Assembly: GCA_017880775.1 (NCBI GenBank)
Contig: JADGRQ010000007.1
Span: forward strand, 104,451 to 168,450
Direction of reading: 5' to 3'
Source of the DNA: Burkholderiales bacterium
Lineage (GTDB): Bacteria > Pseudomonadota > Gammaproteobacteria > Burkholderiales > SG8-39
DNA: 64,000 bases
Shown: positions 44,384 through 57,000 of the stretch, one piece after another
Layout of the letters: every line of letters starts with the position of its first letter
Numbering within the stretch: position 1 is the stretch's first letter
Position numbers and translations under genes: made by a program
Notes under the pieces: generated by a model
The model's database searches: none
What the model was told of the DNA's origin: nothing
What the model saw: only the letters and a program-made list of their open reading frames with translations

Positions 44384-45271
44384 TCAGCCCGGCGCGTTGC
44401 GCAGCGCCAGCACGTTGCCGGCGACCGAGATCGCCATGCCGGCCACCGTCAGCGGATGCCAGGCCAGCCCTTCGAAAAGCGTAGAGATGATCAGCGCGAC
44501 GATCGGCACCATCACGCCGACGTAAGACGCACGTGCAGGGCCGATGCGACCGAGCAGGGCCAGCCAGCCGCCGAAGGTGACGACGGTGCCGAGCAACGAG
44601 AGATAGAGAAGCGACAGGAGGTAGGCGGGCGTCGCGTCGATCGTGATCGGGCGTCCCAGCGCCAGCGCCGCTGCAAGCGCGGCGAGGGCGCCATAGCCCA
44701 TGCTCCAGGCCATCGTCGGCCAGCCGTGCAGCTTGCGCTGGTGGTTGCGGTGCGCCACCAGTCCCCCGGTCGTCGAGAACAGCACCGCCAGGATGGTAAA
44801 CAGCGCGCCCAGCTCGACGCCGCGGTCGTGCGCGCGGTTGAGCGAAAGTCGCGCGAACTCGGGCCAGAACACGAGCGTGATTCCGGCGATGCCGAGTGCG
44901 GAGCCAAGCGACAAGCGCGCGGTGATCGGTTGGCCGAAAACCAGGCGCATGCCGAGCATCGAAAACAGCGGACCCGCCGAATACCCGACCGCGACCAGGC
45001 CCGACACCAGATACCTTTCCGCGTGGTACACGAAAATGTAGCTGATGCCGTACATCAAGACCCCGAGCAGCGCGAGTGCCGCGTGCTCGGCGGGACGGAA
45101 GCGAAGCGACAGGCCGCGCACAGCGCACCACGCGGCCACGATCAGCGCCGCGAGCAGGAAGCGCCAGGCGACGCTCGCTTCAGGCGCGACCGTGCCGAGC
45201 TGGAAGGTGATCGCGAGCCAGGTGGTGCTCCAGATCGCGACGCAACCCGCAAAAAGCGTGAGGTTGTTCAG
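44384..45271 (-). CDS. DMT-superfamily (EamA) transporter, apparent CTG start
   Basis: About 295 residues and ten helices. The first ATG/GTG/TTG in frame (GTG 45139) would remove the first one and a half helices. Translation upstream of it reads NNLTLFAGCVAIWSTTWLAI then TFQLGTVAPEASVAWRF, a textbook EamA N-terminus, up to a CTG at 45271 after which a stop codon follows. A CTG start, or an unusual initiation, is therefore inferred. The coding block GLVAVGYSAGPLFSMLGMRL and the second repeat FGGWLALLGRIGPARASYVG are conserved. It lies 16 bp after the flavoprotein gene. Confidence 0.8.
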   Translation of the reverse strand: MNNLTLFAGCVAIWSTTWLAITFQLGTVAPEASVAWRFLLAALIVAAWCAVRGLSLRFRPAEHAALALLGVLMYGISYIFVYHAERYLVSGLVAVGYSAGPLFSMLGMRLVFGQPITARLSLGSALGIAGITLVFWPEFARLSLNRAHDRGVELGALFTILAVLFSTTGGLVAHRNHQRKLHGWPTMAWSMGYGALAALAAALALGRPITIDATPAYLLSLLYLSLLGTVVTFGGWLALLGRIGPARASYVGVMVPIVALIISTLFEGLAWHPLTVAGMAISVAGNVLALRNAPG

Positions 45272-45286
45272 GCGGACGCTTCGCTC

Positions 45287-46495
45287 TTACAACCAGCGAT
45301 GCATCGGGTAGCCGTCGCCGAACAGGCGCTGCATGCCGGCGGCGGCAATCTGACGCCCCCATTTGAATTCCTTGTACAGCAGGATGAACCGCCACATGTC
45401 GCGCAGCACCAGCCGGCGCTCGCGCCAGGACAGCTTCATCAGTGCCGCCGGAAAGTCCGCCTCGTGCGGCTTGTCGAAAGCGATCTTGAACGGATTCCAC
45501 TGGTCGGTGGTGCGGCGCACTTCGGAAGCGATCATCTTCCGGTACATCCGCTCGACCGGCCGATTCGTCACCTTCGCCTCGACCACGGCCTCGCCCGAGA
45601 TCGCTCCAGAGTGCAGCGCACAGCTCATGCCTTCGCCGATCATGTTGAGAAAACCCGCGGCCTGGCCGGTGACGAGCACGTTGCCCTTGCCGAACACGTA
45701 GCGATTGATGAGCGAAGGCCCGAAATTCTCGGCGCAGCCCTCGTGGCTGGTGTGCTCCGATAGCCTCACGCCGTGCTTTTCCTCGAAGTAGCGCTTCACG
45801 TTGCGGTGCCGCTCGTCGAAATTGTCGCCGCGCTTGAAGCCCACGCCGACGATCTGTCGGCCGTCGCGCGCATGGCTCCAGGTGTAGTGACCCAGGTCCG
45901 GGTGGAACCAGAAGTGGAAGTATTCGTGGTCGAGCGGGCATTCGATGATGTCGTGGAACTTCTGCCCGACGAAGAACCACGGGATCTGCTTCGGGTAGTC
46001 CGGATAGAGGGCGCGAATCACGAGCGAGCTCGGGCCGTCGGCGCCGATCACCCAGCGCGCGCGGTAGTGCCGGTCCTCTCCTTTTTGGCGCGCATGCACC
46101 AGCACGTGGTCGCCGTGGTCCTCGAGGCCGGCGAACGAGGTCTGGTCATCGACTTCAGCGCCGCTTCTCTGGATCGCCCAGTAATCGGAGTACTTGCGGT
46201 GCAGGTGGGGCGTGGTGCCGCCGAAGAAATCCATGCTCATCGACACCATGCAGGGAAAGTGGAAAGTCACGCCACGGCACCAGGTCGGTTCGTGCAGCAC
46301 CTCGCGCGGCAGCGGGCCGAAATTCTCGATCAGGAAGCGGTGTCCGCGCGGCGACAGGATGCCGCTGCAGATCTTGTGGCGCGGCAGTTCCTGGCGCTCC
46401 AGGATCACGGTTTCGAGACCGGCGTCCACCAGCCGCTTGGCGGCTGCGGCGGCCGACAGGCTCGCGCCGACGATGACGACGTCTACCGAGCGCAA
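45287..46495 (-). CDS. Geranylgeranyl-reductase-like FAD-dependent oxidoreductase
   Basis: 402 residues. The N-terminus is a modified FAD motif, VVIVGASLSAAAAAKRLVDA, where the usual GAGPAG is GASLSA. ELPRHKICSGILSP is the family P-R-x-K-x-C-G segment, and LGHYTWSHARDGRQIVGVGF is the substrate-side motif. The second FAD motif is VTGQAAGFLNMIGEGMSCAL. The likely role is reducing a prenyl or unsaturated acyl chain, or hydroxylating an aromatic; the substrate is unknown. The TTG start at 46495 has GGAG about 8 bases upstream. It follows the Fe-S protein gene. Confidence 0.83.
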   Translation of the reverse strand: MRSVDVVIVGASLSAAAAAKRLVDAGLETVILERQELPRHKICSGILSPRGHRFLIENFGPLPREVLHEPTWCRGVTFHFPCMVSMSMDFFGGTTPHLHRKYSDYWAIQRSGAEVDDQTSFAGLEDHGDHVLVHARQKGEDRHYRARWVIGADGPSSLVIRALYPDYPKQIPWFFVGQKFHDIIECPLDHEYFHFWFHPDLGHYTWSHARDGRQIVGVGFKRGDNFDERHRNVKRYFEEKHGVRLSEHTSHEGCAENFGPSLINRYVFGKGNVLVTGQAAGFLNMIGEGMSCALHSGAISGEAVVEAKVTNRPVERMYRKMIASEVRRTTDQWNPFKIAFDKPHEADFPAALMKLSWRERRLVLRDMWRFILLYKEFKWGRQIAAAGMQRLFGDGYPMHRWL

Positions 46496-46528
46496 GGGGT
46501 TTTCTCCGGACTCATGTTGCAGCCGATT

Positions 46529-47482
46529 CTACACATCGCCAAGGTGCACCACCGGCCGCGCCGACACGCGTGCGAACACCGCCGCATCGGCGATGTCTTC
46601 CACCACGATGCGCTCGATCGAACGGCCCTGCAATATCCAGCGCGCCTGCGCCGTTGCGTCGATTCCAGGGAGGCCGAGCGCATTCTGCGCGCTGCTCGCG
46701 GTGGTCGGTATCGCGAAGCGCTGCAAATCGAGATTCATGGCACAGCCGCTGTTGGCGCGCAATGCGTCGTAATGACCAATCAAACGCGCGTAGTCGCCGT
46801 GAAAGGCGCGCGGCTCGATGACGTAGAGATCGCTCGCGCGCAGCCGTGCGCGCACCGGTGCCAATGTGCTCAAGGCCTCACCCAGGCCTTCGATTCGCAT
46901 GCCGGGCGACAGGCGGCGCAGCGCGTAGTGCATGATTCCATCGGCGACGATCAGGCGCGTCGCGCCGCGCAATCCGTCGAGAAAGCGAGCCACGCGCTCA
47001 TTGTCCACCGCCACGCCGGCTTCGAGCGCGAGGCCGATGTCGGAGCCATCGTCATCGGCGAGCGCCACCGCGTCGCCGAGCAGCCGAACGATGCGGGCGA
47101 GGCGCGCAGTATCCTCGCGCAGACCCTCGCCGGGGAGCAGCAGAGTCGATGCGATGCCGGCGCGCAATACTGCCTTGGCCGAACCATTCAACTTCGTCGC
47201 CACGCGTTCGGGCGCAAGCGGCTGCTGCTTGCGAAGTTCGAGCATCATTCCGACCAGGTCGATCTCCTCAGGACAGGCCGGCGCACAGGCGCCGCACAGC
47301 GTGCAACTGGCGATCGACGCAGCAACCTCGCCGGCCGTCGCGCCGTGCTGCAGTGCCTTCGCGCGGCCATGCGGCGTCAACCGGATGTCGCGGGTCTGGT
47401 GCCACACCGGGCACGCCAGCAGGCACAGGCTGCATCCGCTGCAGGCTGAATGATCGCGCTGCTTGCCGTTGAGAGCGGTCAT
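46529..47482 (-). CDS. Ferredoxin-domain (Fe-S)-binding protein, GlcF/HdrD-like
   Basis: 317 residues. Two [4Fe-4S] sites lie near the N-terminus, CSGCSLCLLACP and CTLCGACAPACP. The rest resembles the glycolate-oxidase Fe-S subunit or HdrD/LutA type but lacks clear CCG repeats. It probably hands electrons from the neighbouring FAD-binding protein to the quinone pool. The start is 47482, directly after the flavoprotein gene (stop at 47490). Confidence 0.78.
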   Translation of the reverse strand: MTALNGKQRDHSACSGCSLCLLACPVWHQTRDIRLTPHGRAKALQHGATAGEVAASIASCTLCGACAPACPEEIDLVGMMLELRKQQPLAPERVATKLNGSAKAVLRAGIASTLLLPGEGLREDTARLARIVRLLGDAVALADDDGSDIGLALEAGVAVDNERVARFLDGLRGATRLIVADGIMHYALRRLSPGMRIEGLGEALSTLAPVRARLRASDLYVIEPRAFHGDYARLIGHYDALRANSGCAMNLDLQRFAIPTTASSAQNALGLPGIDATAQARWILQGRSIERIVVEDIADAAVFARVSARPVVHLGDV

Positions 47483-47489
47483 ATCCGGT

Positions 47490-49034
47490 TCAAAATATCA
47501 CATCGCGATTGAGTATCATCGCCGGATCGGCCGCGCGCTTCATCGCCAGGTGCCGCTCGACCACCGCGTCGCCCAGCGCGCGGCGGATGTAACCTTTCAT
47601 CATGCCGCCGAAACGGTAATAGCTCCCGCCGATGTCCACGCCAATGTCGTAGATCGCATTCTTGAACGACTGCAGCGTGTCGCGGCTGTACACCGCGTCG
47701 CCGATCATCGGCTCGAACTCGCAGCCGTAGGCCCACCCAAGCGCGTCGGGCGGGATGCAGGACATCTCGTAGTGCGCCCGATGGTCTTCGCGCAGCCGGA
47801 TGCCTACGCAGTAAAGCGTGTAGTGCGGGAAAAATCGCCGGCACACGGCGTTGCCGCGTTCCACCGCATCGGCGAACTTGCCGGCGGACGTCGCAAGATC
47901 TGGGATCACCATCTGCCGGCCGCCCCAGAACTTCCATACCGCGCGCGAGAACACGACGGCGCGATCGTGCATCCTGCCGTCGCGCGTGTGCTCGGGGCGG
48001 CGGAATTCCGGGAACAGTTCCCGCTTGCGCCGCCACAGGTACAGCGCTTCGCCGAGGCGCCACGGCCGCAGGGCATAGTGCAGCCCCATGCGCAACGCGA
48101 AACCGGCTTCTCCGCTGCCGCGCAAACGCGTTTGCCAATTCGCATCGAACGCCGCTTCGCGCTCATCCGAATCGAACGCGACCAGCAGGTTGATCGCCTT
48201 GTCCATCATGGTGAGGATGCCGCAGTAATCCGAGGCATCGTTGCGGTCCAGCAGCTGCAGGTCCTCGATGGCGGTGCGCAATCCCGAGTAGTAGAAGTAG
48301 CGCATCCGGATCGGCGTGTAGCGGCGGATCCGGAGGGTCGCTTCGGTAATGACGCCGAACTGGCCGTAGCCGAGGATCGCGCGTTCGAACAGCGCGGCGT
48401 TTTCCGTATCGGAGCATTCCACGATTTCGCCGGTGGGCGTGACCAACTGCAGCGCGAGCGCCTGGTCGGCGCTGCATCCCAGCCGCGGCGAATTCACGTC
48501 GATGCCGCCCACGCCGAGGGTGCCGCCGACGGTGGAGGTGAGATTGAGCGGTGCCGACAGGTAGTCGAGCCCGTCGCGCCGCAGCACCTCGGCCAGACTG
48601 GCCCAGAAGATGCCGGCCTCGGTGCGCACCGTCAGCCGATCTGCGTCGACCTCGAGTACCCGGCTCATGCCGGTCATGTCGAGCAGCACGCCGCCATAGG
48701 CCACCGACTCCCCCTCGGTCGTGAGGCCGCCGCCGCGCACCGTGACCGGTACGCGCTCGGCCTGCGCCGTCTTCAGGAGCGCCGCGACCTGTGCGGCGTT
48801 CCGCGCGATGACCACGCCGTGCGGCATGCCATGGGCAGTGCCCCCCGCGTCGCTCGAAAACGTGCCGCGCGTGGCGCTTTGCTCGATGACCTCGATGCCC
48901 TGCGCGCCGAGCGCGGCCGCGAACTCGGCCCAATTCCCGCCGTTCCAGCGCTTGGCATTGGTCTGCTGGCGCCGGATGCCCTGCAGCGCATCCGGCGCAA
49001 CGTGATCCGGCGGTATTTCCCCCGGCTCGATCAG
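47490..49034 (-). CDS. FAD-binding (PCMH-type) oxidoreductase, GlcD-like
   Basis: The ATG at 48827 gives 445 residues starting MPHGVVIARNAAQVAALL. The flavin-site loops are TVRGGGLTTEGESVAYGGVL and LTSTVGGTLGVGGIDVNSPR. In the same frame upstream, 69 codons are open and read like the usual N-terminal helices of this family (GGNWAEFAAALGAQGIEVIE then QSATRGTFSSDAGGTAHG). No ATG, GTG or TTG exists there, but a CTG at 49034 does, so I show the longer frame as likely. It pairs with the GlcF-like protein as an oxidoreductase of hydroxy acids or similar. It overlaps the end of the coxM-like gene region by almost nothing. Confidence 0.75.
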   Translation of the reverse strand: MIEPGEIPPDHVAPDALQGIRRQQTNAKRWNGGNWAEFAAALGAQGIEVIEQSATRGTFSSDAGGTAHGMPHGVVIARNAAQVAALLKTAQAERVPVTVRGGGLTTEGESVAYGGVLLDMTGMSRVLEVDADRLTVRTEAGIFWASLAEVLRRDGLDYLSAPLNLTSTVGGTLGVGGIDVNSPRLGCSADQALALQLVTPTGEIVECSDTENAALFERAILGYGQFGVITEATLRIRRYTPIRMRYFYYSGLRTAIEDLQLLDRNDASDYCGILTMMDKAINLLVAFDSDEREAAFDANWQTRLRGSGEAGFALRMGLHYALRPWRLGEALYLWRRKRELFPEFRRPEHTRDGRMHDRAVVFSRAVWKFWGGRQMVIPDLATSAGKFADAVERGNAVCRRFFPHYTLYCVGIRLREDHRAHYEMSCIPPDALGWAYGCEFEPMIGDAVYSRDTLQSFKNAIYDIGVDIGGSYYRFGGMMKGYIRRALGDAVVERHLAMKRAADPAMILNRDVIF

Positions 49035-49044
49035 GATGATGCGA

Positions 49045-49842
49045 TCAGCCGAGCGCGGCCTGCACTGCCCGCTTCGCCATCACCGTGACAAGGTGCGCCC
49101 GGTATTCCGCCGAGGCGTGCAGGTCGCTGTTCATCCCTTTGTCCGGCACCTTGACGGCTGCTGCGGCTTCGACGGTGAAGCTCTTGGACAGCGCCGCTTC
49201 CAGTTCCTTCGAGCGGAAGGCGCAGGGGCCGGCGCCGGTGACTGCGACCCGCACGCCGCTGCCCGTGTCCGCCACGAACACACCGACAATGGCAAAGCGC
49301 GAGGCCTGGTTCTTGAATTTCACGTAGGCCGCGCGCTTGGCCGCCGGAAAGGTGACTGAGGTGATCAGCTCGGCGGGCTGCAGCGCCGTCTCGAACAGGC
49401 CCTTGAAAAAGTCGTCCGCCGCGATCTTGCGCTTGTTGGTGTTGATCGTCGCGCCCAGGCCCAGCACTGCAGCCGGGTAATCGGCGGCCGGGTCGCTGTT
49501 CGCGAGCGACCCTCCCAGGGTGCCCATGTTGCGCACCTGGCGGTCGCCGACCATGCCTGCCAGCGCGGCGAGCGCGGGAATCGCCTTCTTCACGTCGGCC
49601 GAGCCCGCGACGTCGGCATGGCGCGTCATCGCGCCGATGGTGACACCCGAACCATCCACCTTGATGCCGGTGAGGTCCTTGATCGCGCCGAGGTCGATCA
49701 GATCGGTAGGCGAAGACAGGCGCAGCTTCATCGCCTGCACCAGGCTCTGCCCGCCCGCGAGATAGCGGGCCTCGGAGTTTTTCGCCACGGCTGCCGCGGC
49801 GTCGTTGGCGCTGGAAGCGCGGAGGTATTTGAATGCGTGCAT
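49045..49842 (-). CDS. coxM: Molybdenum hydroxylase FAD subunit (CoxM-like)
   Basis: 265-residue medium subunit. FAD motif 1 is YLAGGQSLVQAMKLRLSSPT, and motif 2 is GTLGGSLANSDPAADYPAAV. A CO-dehydrogenase-type C-terminal domain follows. It takes electrons from the Fe-S subunit. It is third in the coxS-coxL-coxM order, 16 bp after coxL. Confidence 0.93.
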   Translation of the reverse strand: MHAFKYLRASSANDAAAAVAKNSEARYLAGGQSLVQAMKLRLSSPTDLIDLGAIKDLTGIKVDGSGVTIGAMTRHADVAGSADVKKAIPALAALAGMVGDRQVRNMGTLGGSLANSDPAADYPAAVLGLGATINTNKRKIAADDFFKGLFETALQPAELITSVTFPAAKRAAYVKFKNQASRFAIVGVFVADTGSGVRVAVTGAGPCAFRSKELEAALSKSFTVEAAAAVKVPDKGMNSDLHASAEYRAHLVTVMAKRAVQAALG

Positions 49843-49858
49843 GTCGGTCTCCGGTTTT

Positions 49859-52216
<2,358 letters not shown>

Positions 52217-52226
52217 GGCCATTCCC

Positions 52227-52706
52227 CTATTTTCCGGCGGCCATGGCTTTGCTGCCCGCCATGATCGACTTGACGATGTTGTGGTAACCGGTGCAGCGGC
52301 ACAGGTTTCCGTCGAGCGCCTCGCGCACTTCCTGCTCTGAGGCATTCGGATGGCGCTTCGCGAAATCGATCGCGTTCATCACCATGCCGGGGGTGCAGAA
52401 GCCGCATTGCAGACCGTGGTTCTCCTTGAACGCCGCCTGCATAGGGTGCAGCGTGCCGTCGGGCTTGGCTACGCCTTCGATTGTCATGATGTCGGCGCCT
52501 TCGGCCTGCATTGCGAGCATCGAGCAGGACTTGACGGCCTTGCCGTTCATCGCGATGGTGCAGGCGCCGCACTGCGCGGTGTCGCAACCGACGTGTGTGC
52601 CGGTGAGCCGCAGCTGCTCGCGGATCAGCGTCACCAGCAGAGTGCGTTCCTCGACCTCCGAGGACACCTGCTTGCCGTTGACGGTCATGGATACTTTGAC
52701 GCCCAT
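52227..52706 (-). CDS. coxS: Molybdenum hydroxylase [2Fe-2S] subunit (CoxS-like)
   Basis: 159 residues with two [2Fe-2S] clusters. The plant-type cluster ligands are in [22 protein letters not shown], and the C-terminal all-helical cluster is in [10 protein letters not shown] and [12 protein letters not shown]. It is the first gene of the coxS-coxL-coxM-glcD-like run and sets the probable operon promoter in the 265-bp divergent region before the metal efflux operon. Confidence 0.94.
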   Translation of the reverse strand: MGVKVSMTVNGKQVSSEVEERTLLVTLIREQLRLTGTHVGCDTAQCGACTIAMNGKAVKSCSMLAMQAEGADIMTIEGVAKPDGTLHPMQAAFKENHGLQCGFCTPGMVMNAIDFAKRHPNASEQEVREALDGNLCRCTGYHNIVKSIMAGSKAMAAGK

Positions 52707-52886
52707 GGGACCTCCTTCAGGGTTTGGTCTTGTGTGGAATGTATTTCTGCGACCGGCCGGCGCCGGGCTGCGGGTGGCCCGGGGTGCCTTGAGGGGGGCG
52801 AAATTTCACTCGGCGAGTCTTGCATGCCATGCTAGCTTACGCCGATTGCTGCTGCAACCGCGGCGGTGTCAGTTGTGTGAAAGAAA

Positions 52887-52902
52887 GCCGCAAGCTTGCG
52901 GC
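52887..52902. promoter_or_regulatory. 16-bp perfect palindrome between coxS and the metal RND operon
   Basis: GCCGCAAGCTTGCGGC is a perfect palindrome, 85 bases before the efflux adaptor start and 180 bases before coxS. It is a candidate operator for a dimeric regulator of either operon. It could also be a stable hairpin. No named consensus is claimed. The remaining divergent region (52707-52971) holds no gene that I can see. Confidence 0.4.
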
Positions 52903-52971
52903 AAGCCGCCGCGGGTAACGTGCGGAGTCGCAACAGTTTTGCTGGTCCGCAACGTCTCCCGTTCCGATCTC

Positions 52972-54096
52972 ATGCGCCAATCCGGATTTCTCTTCATTGT
53001 CTTGTTGGCCGGGCTCCTGCCGTGCGTGTCCGGATGCGACAGGAACGAAACACCGGCAGCTGCCGCGAGCGCCAAACCCGCTTTCAGCGGTGGCGCGCGG
53101 GCAATCCCGATCCCGGAGGCCCAGAAGCAGTTCCTCACCATCGAGGCGGTCGGCGTTTCCCGGGCCGGCGATGTGCTCACGCTGCCGGGGAGGGTGACGT
53201 TCCGTCCGCAGGCGCAGTCCGCGGTCGGCGCCCCGGTGGCGGGCCGCGTGCTTGCGGTGCTGGTTCGCGCCGGTGAGGTGGTCAAGGCGGGCGCGCCGCT
53301 GCTCGCGATCGAAAGTGCAGAAGCGGCTGCCGCGCGTGCCAGTCTCGACCAGGCGGCCACCCGGCTGGCAGTCGCCGATAGTGCATTCCGGCGTCATGCC
53401 GAGATGGTCGATAAGGGCGTCGGCCTGGCCTTCGAGAAGCAGGAAGCCGAAGGCCGGCTCAAGGAAGCGCGCGGGGAGCACGAGCGGGCGCGCGCCGCGG
53501 CCGCGCTGATCGGAGCGGGGCAGGGCGCCCGGGTCAGCGTGCGGGCGCCGGTCGATGGCGTCGTGATGGCGATTCGCGTCGGCGTGGGCGCCTCGGTGGT
53601 GCCTGGCGGCGAGCCGTTGATCGAACTCGGAGATCCGACGCGTCTGCTGGTCGTCGCCCAGGCCCCGGAGAGCGATCTGGGCCGTATCAGTGCCGGACAG
53701 GAAGCGCAGGTCGACATCCCCGCGCTTGCCGCGCGCATGGCCGCGCGGGTCGAGAATTTCAGCCCGCGCGTGGATCCCGAATCGCGCCGCACCCAGGTGT
53801 ACCTCGCGCTCGCCGGCAGGCCCGATGGCTTGCGCGCCGGCATGATGGCCCAGGTTGTCGTGCGCGTGAGCGTGGAGGAGAACATCTCCGTGCCGGCCAC
53901 GGCAGTGCTGATCAAGGAGGGCAAACGCCGCATGGTGTACGTGGAGCGCCCCGACGGCGCTTTCGAGGCCCGCGAAGTGCAGACCGGCCGCAACCGGGAA
54001 GGCCGGGTCGTGATTCTCAAGGGACTCACGGCCGGTGAAAAGGTGGTGATGCGCGGCGCATTGCTGCTCGATGCGCAGGCTGAGCAACTGCTCTAG
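52972..54096 (+). CDS. Heavy-metal RND efflux periplasmic adaptor (CzcB/CusB family)
   Basis: 374 residues. The lipoprotein signal LLPCVSGC anchors it. It then has lipoyl/barrel-sandwich parts (GAPVAGRVLAVLVRAGEVVK and SVRAPVDGVVMAIRVGVGAS), an alpha-hairpin (~115-185) and a beta-barrel with membrane-proximal domains. It joins the inner-membrane pump to the outer-membrane channel. Its stop is two bases before the pump start. The ATG at 52972 is fixed by the signal peptide. Confidence 0.9.
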   Translation: MRQSGFLFIVLLAGLLPCVSGCDRNETPAAAASAKPAFSGGARAIPIPEAQKQFLTIEAVGVSRAGDVLTLPGRVTFRPQAQSAVGAPVAGRVLAVLVRAGEVVKAGAPLLAIESAEAAAARASLDQAATRLAVADSAFRRHAEMVDKGVGLAFEKQEAEGRLKEARGEHERARAAAALIGAGQGARVSVRAPVDGVVMAIRVGVGASVVPGGEPLIELGDPTRLLVVAQAPESDLGRISAGQEAQVDIPALAARMAARVENFSPRVDPESRRTQVYLALAGRPDGLRAGMMAQVVVRVSVEENISVPATAVLIKEGKRRMVYVERPDGAFEAREVQTGRNREGRVVILKGLTAGEKVVMRGALLLDAQAEQLL

Positions 54097-54098
54097 CG

Positions 54099-57000
54099 AT
54101 GCTGCGCCTGTTCATCGAGACCTGCGTTCACCGGCGCGTGGCGGTGCTGTTCGCCACGTTGGTGCTGGCCGCTTTCGGACTGCATGCCTACCTCGACACG
54201 CCGATCGAAGCCTACCCCGACGTCACCAACACGCAGGTCACGGTCATCACCCAGCTTCCGGGCAATGCGCCGGAGGAAATCGAGCGCCGCGTCACGGTGC
54301 CGCTCGAGCGCGAGCTGAACGGCACCCCGGGAATGACTTTGATGCGCAGCGAGAGCCTGTTCGGCCTGTCGTTGATCACGCTGACCTTCTCGGACGACAC
54401 GGCCAGCTTTCCGGCCAGGACCATGGCCCTGCAGCGCGTCGCCGCTGCCGAGCTGCCGCCGGGTGTGACCCCCGAACTTGCGCCCGAGGCGACGCCGCTG
54501 GGCGAGGTGTACCAGTTCCGCGTCTTGAGCGACCGGCACGATCTCTACCAACTGCGCTCCGAAATGCAGTGGAACGTCGTGCGCGTGCTGCGCCAGGCGC
54601 CGGGCGTTGCCGACGTCGTGCCGTTCGGCGGCTACCTCAAGGAAGTGCACATCGAGGTCGATGCCGCCCGGCTGTTCGACCTCGGCCTCACGCTGGGCGA
54701 CATCGAGCAGGCGATCAGCAAGTCCAACGTGAACGTCGGAGGAGGCTTCCTGCGGCATGGCGACCAGGAACTCACGGTGCGCGGGCTCGGCTACCTCGAA
54801 TCGCCGGAGGACATCAAGCGCGTCATGCTCAGAAGCAAGGACGGAACTGCGGTGACGGTGGGGGACGTTTCCAGCGCGGTGCAGTCCTATACCCCGCGTC
54901 GCGGCACCGTGGGCGTCGGCCTGGAAAAGGAGGGCATCGAAGGCTTCGTATGGATGCGGCGCGGCCTGAACCCCTCCCGCGTGCTCGACGGCATCCACGA
55001 AAAAGTGCGCGAGCTGAGCGAGACCATCCTGCCGAAGGGCATGAAGATCGAGACATTCTACGACCGCACCGACCTCGTCGGGTTGACCCTGTCCACGGTC
55101 CACAAGAATCTGATCAGCGGCTTCCTGCTGGTGGTGGGCGTGGTCTGGCTGTTTCTGCGCAGCGTCGTGGGCTCGATGGCGGTGGCCGTGGTGATACCGC
55201 TGTCGCTGCTGGTCGCTTTTCTCGGCCTGTATGCGGTTGGGCTGCCCGCCAATCTGATCTCGATGGGCGCAATCGATTTCGGCATCCTGGTCGACGGCGC
55301 GGTGGTGCTGGTGGAGAACGTCATTCATGCGTTGCGCCACGAACGTCCCACCGACCGGCGCGCGGTATTGCGGCTGGTGGTGCGTTCCGCTGTGGACGTG
55401 GGGAGTCCCACGCTCTACGCCATGCTGATCATCATCGCCGCGCTGGTGCCCGTATTCACGCTGCAATCGGTCGAAGGGCGCATTTTCCGGCCCCTTGCGC
55501 TCACCTATTCCTTTGCGCTGGCCGGTGCGCTGCTGTTCGCGCTGACGCTGGTTCCGGCGCTGTGCGCGGTGCTGTTCCGGCCGCACCATGCGCGGCTTCA
55601 GGAGCCGGTCTGGATCGATCGACTGCGCGCGGCGTACCGGCGGTCGCTGGGATGGATGATCGCGCATCGTCCAATGGTCATCGCCGCGGCGTTTGTGCTG
55701 CTCGCGCTGGGAGCGTTGACGATCACCCGTCTCGGCACTGAGTTCCTGCCGGAACTGGATGAAGGCGATATCCAGCTTTTCGTCGAGATGCCTCCGAGCA
55801 TCGCGCTGGAACAAGGCCAGGAGATCCTGCTCGAGGTGCGCCGGCGGATACTGGCATTTCCCGAGGTTGCGAAAACCCTCAGCGAGCAGGGCCGCCCCGA
55901 GGACGGCACCGATAACGAAGGCGTCAACATGAGCGAGACCTTCATCCGCCTGAAGCCGGTGCGTGAATGGCCTCCGGGTTACGACAAGAAACGCCTGATC
56001 CGTGAGATGCGTACTTCGCTATTGGAGATCCCCGGCGTGCGCTACAACTTCTCGCAGCCGATGAAAGACAACATCGAGGAGGCCGTCAGCGGCGTGCGCG
56101 GCAAGGTAGTGCTGAAGATTTTCGGTCCCGACCTCGCGCGCATGCGCACCACGCTGGAACAGGCCAGGGAATCGCTCAAGAGCGTGCCAGGCATCGTGGA
56201 TCTCGACCTGTATCGCGATGCCACGACACCGCAGTTGCAGGTGCGTTTCGACCGGCAGGCGCTCGCGCGGGCCGGTGTCGCGATCGAAGACGCGCAGCGC
56301 GCGCTGGAGACGGCCCTGGCCGGACGCGTGGCGACCACCATGTGGGAAGGAGAGCGCCCGGTTCCTGTGCGCCTGCTGTTGCCGCTGGATGTCCGCGATG
56401 ACGCCGACAAGATCGGTGCCGTCACGATCGTCGCGGAGTCCGGCGCGCGCGTTCCATTGCGCGATCTCGCCTCGATCCAGATCAGCAACGGCATGGCGTC
56501 GATCAACCGGGAGGGGAACAGCCGCTACCTCGCGCTGAAGTTCAATATCGAAGGGCGCGATATGGGATCCGTGGTGCAGGAAGCGATCGCGACCGTCAAG
56601 CACTCGGTGGAGCCTCCCGAGGGGCACTACTTCGTCTGGGGCGGCGAATTCGAGAACCAGCAGCGCGCGCTCGCCCGCCTCAAGATCGTGGTTCCGCTGG
56701 CCGTGCTGGCCGTGCTCGGCCTGCTGTATGCAGCCATGAACTCCGGGCGCAGCGCCCTGGCGGTCCTGTTGACGATTCCGTTTGCGCTTTCCGGCGGTGC
56801 CTTTGCGCTGCTGGTTGCAGGCATCCCGCTGTCGGTGAGCGCCGCGATCGGGTTCATCGCGCTCATCGGCCAGGTGTCGCTGATGGGGCTGCTGGTGCTG
56901 AGCGCAGCGGAAGCGCGGCGGCGAAGCGGTGAGGCGTTGACCCCGGCGCTCATCGACGGTGCGAGCGACCGGCTGCGGCCGGTGCTGATGGCCTCGATGC

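Noticed and set aside
54093..55814. Minus-strand 573-codon ORF opposite the RND pump
   Set aside because: Shadow frame of the CzcA-like gene; the pump reading is unambiguous.
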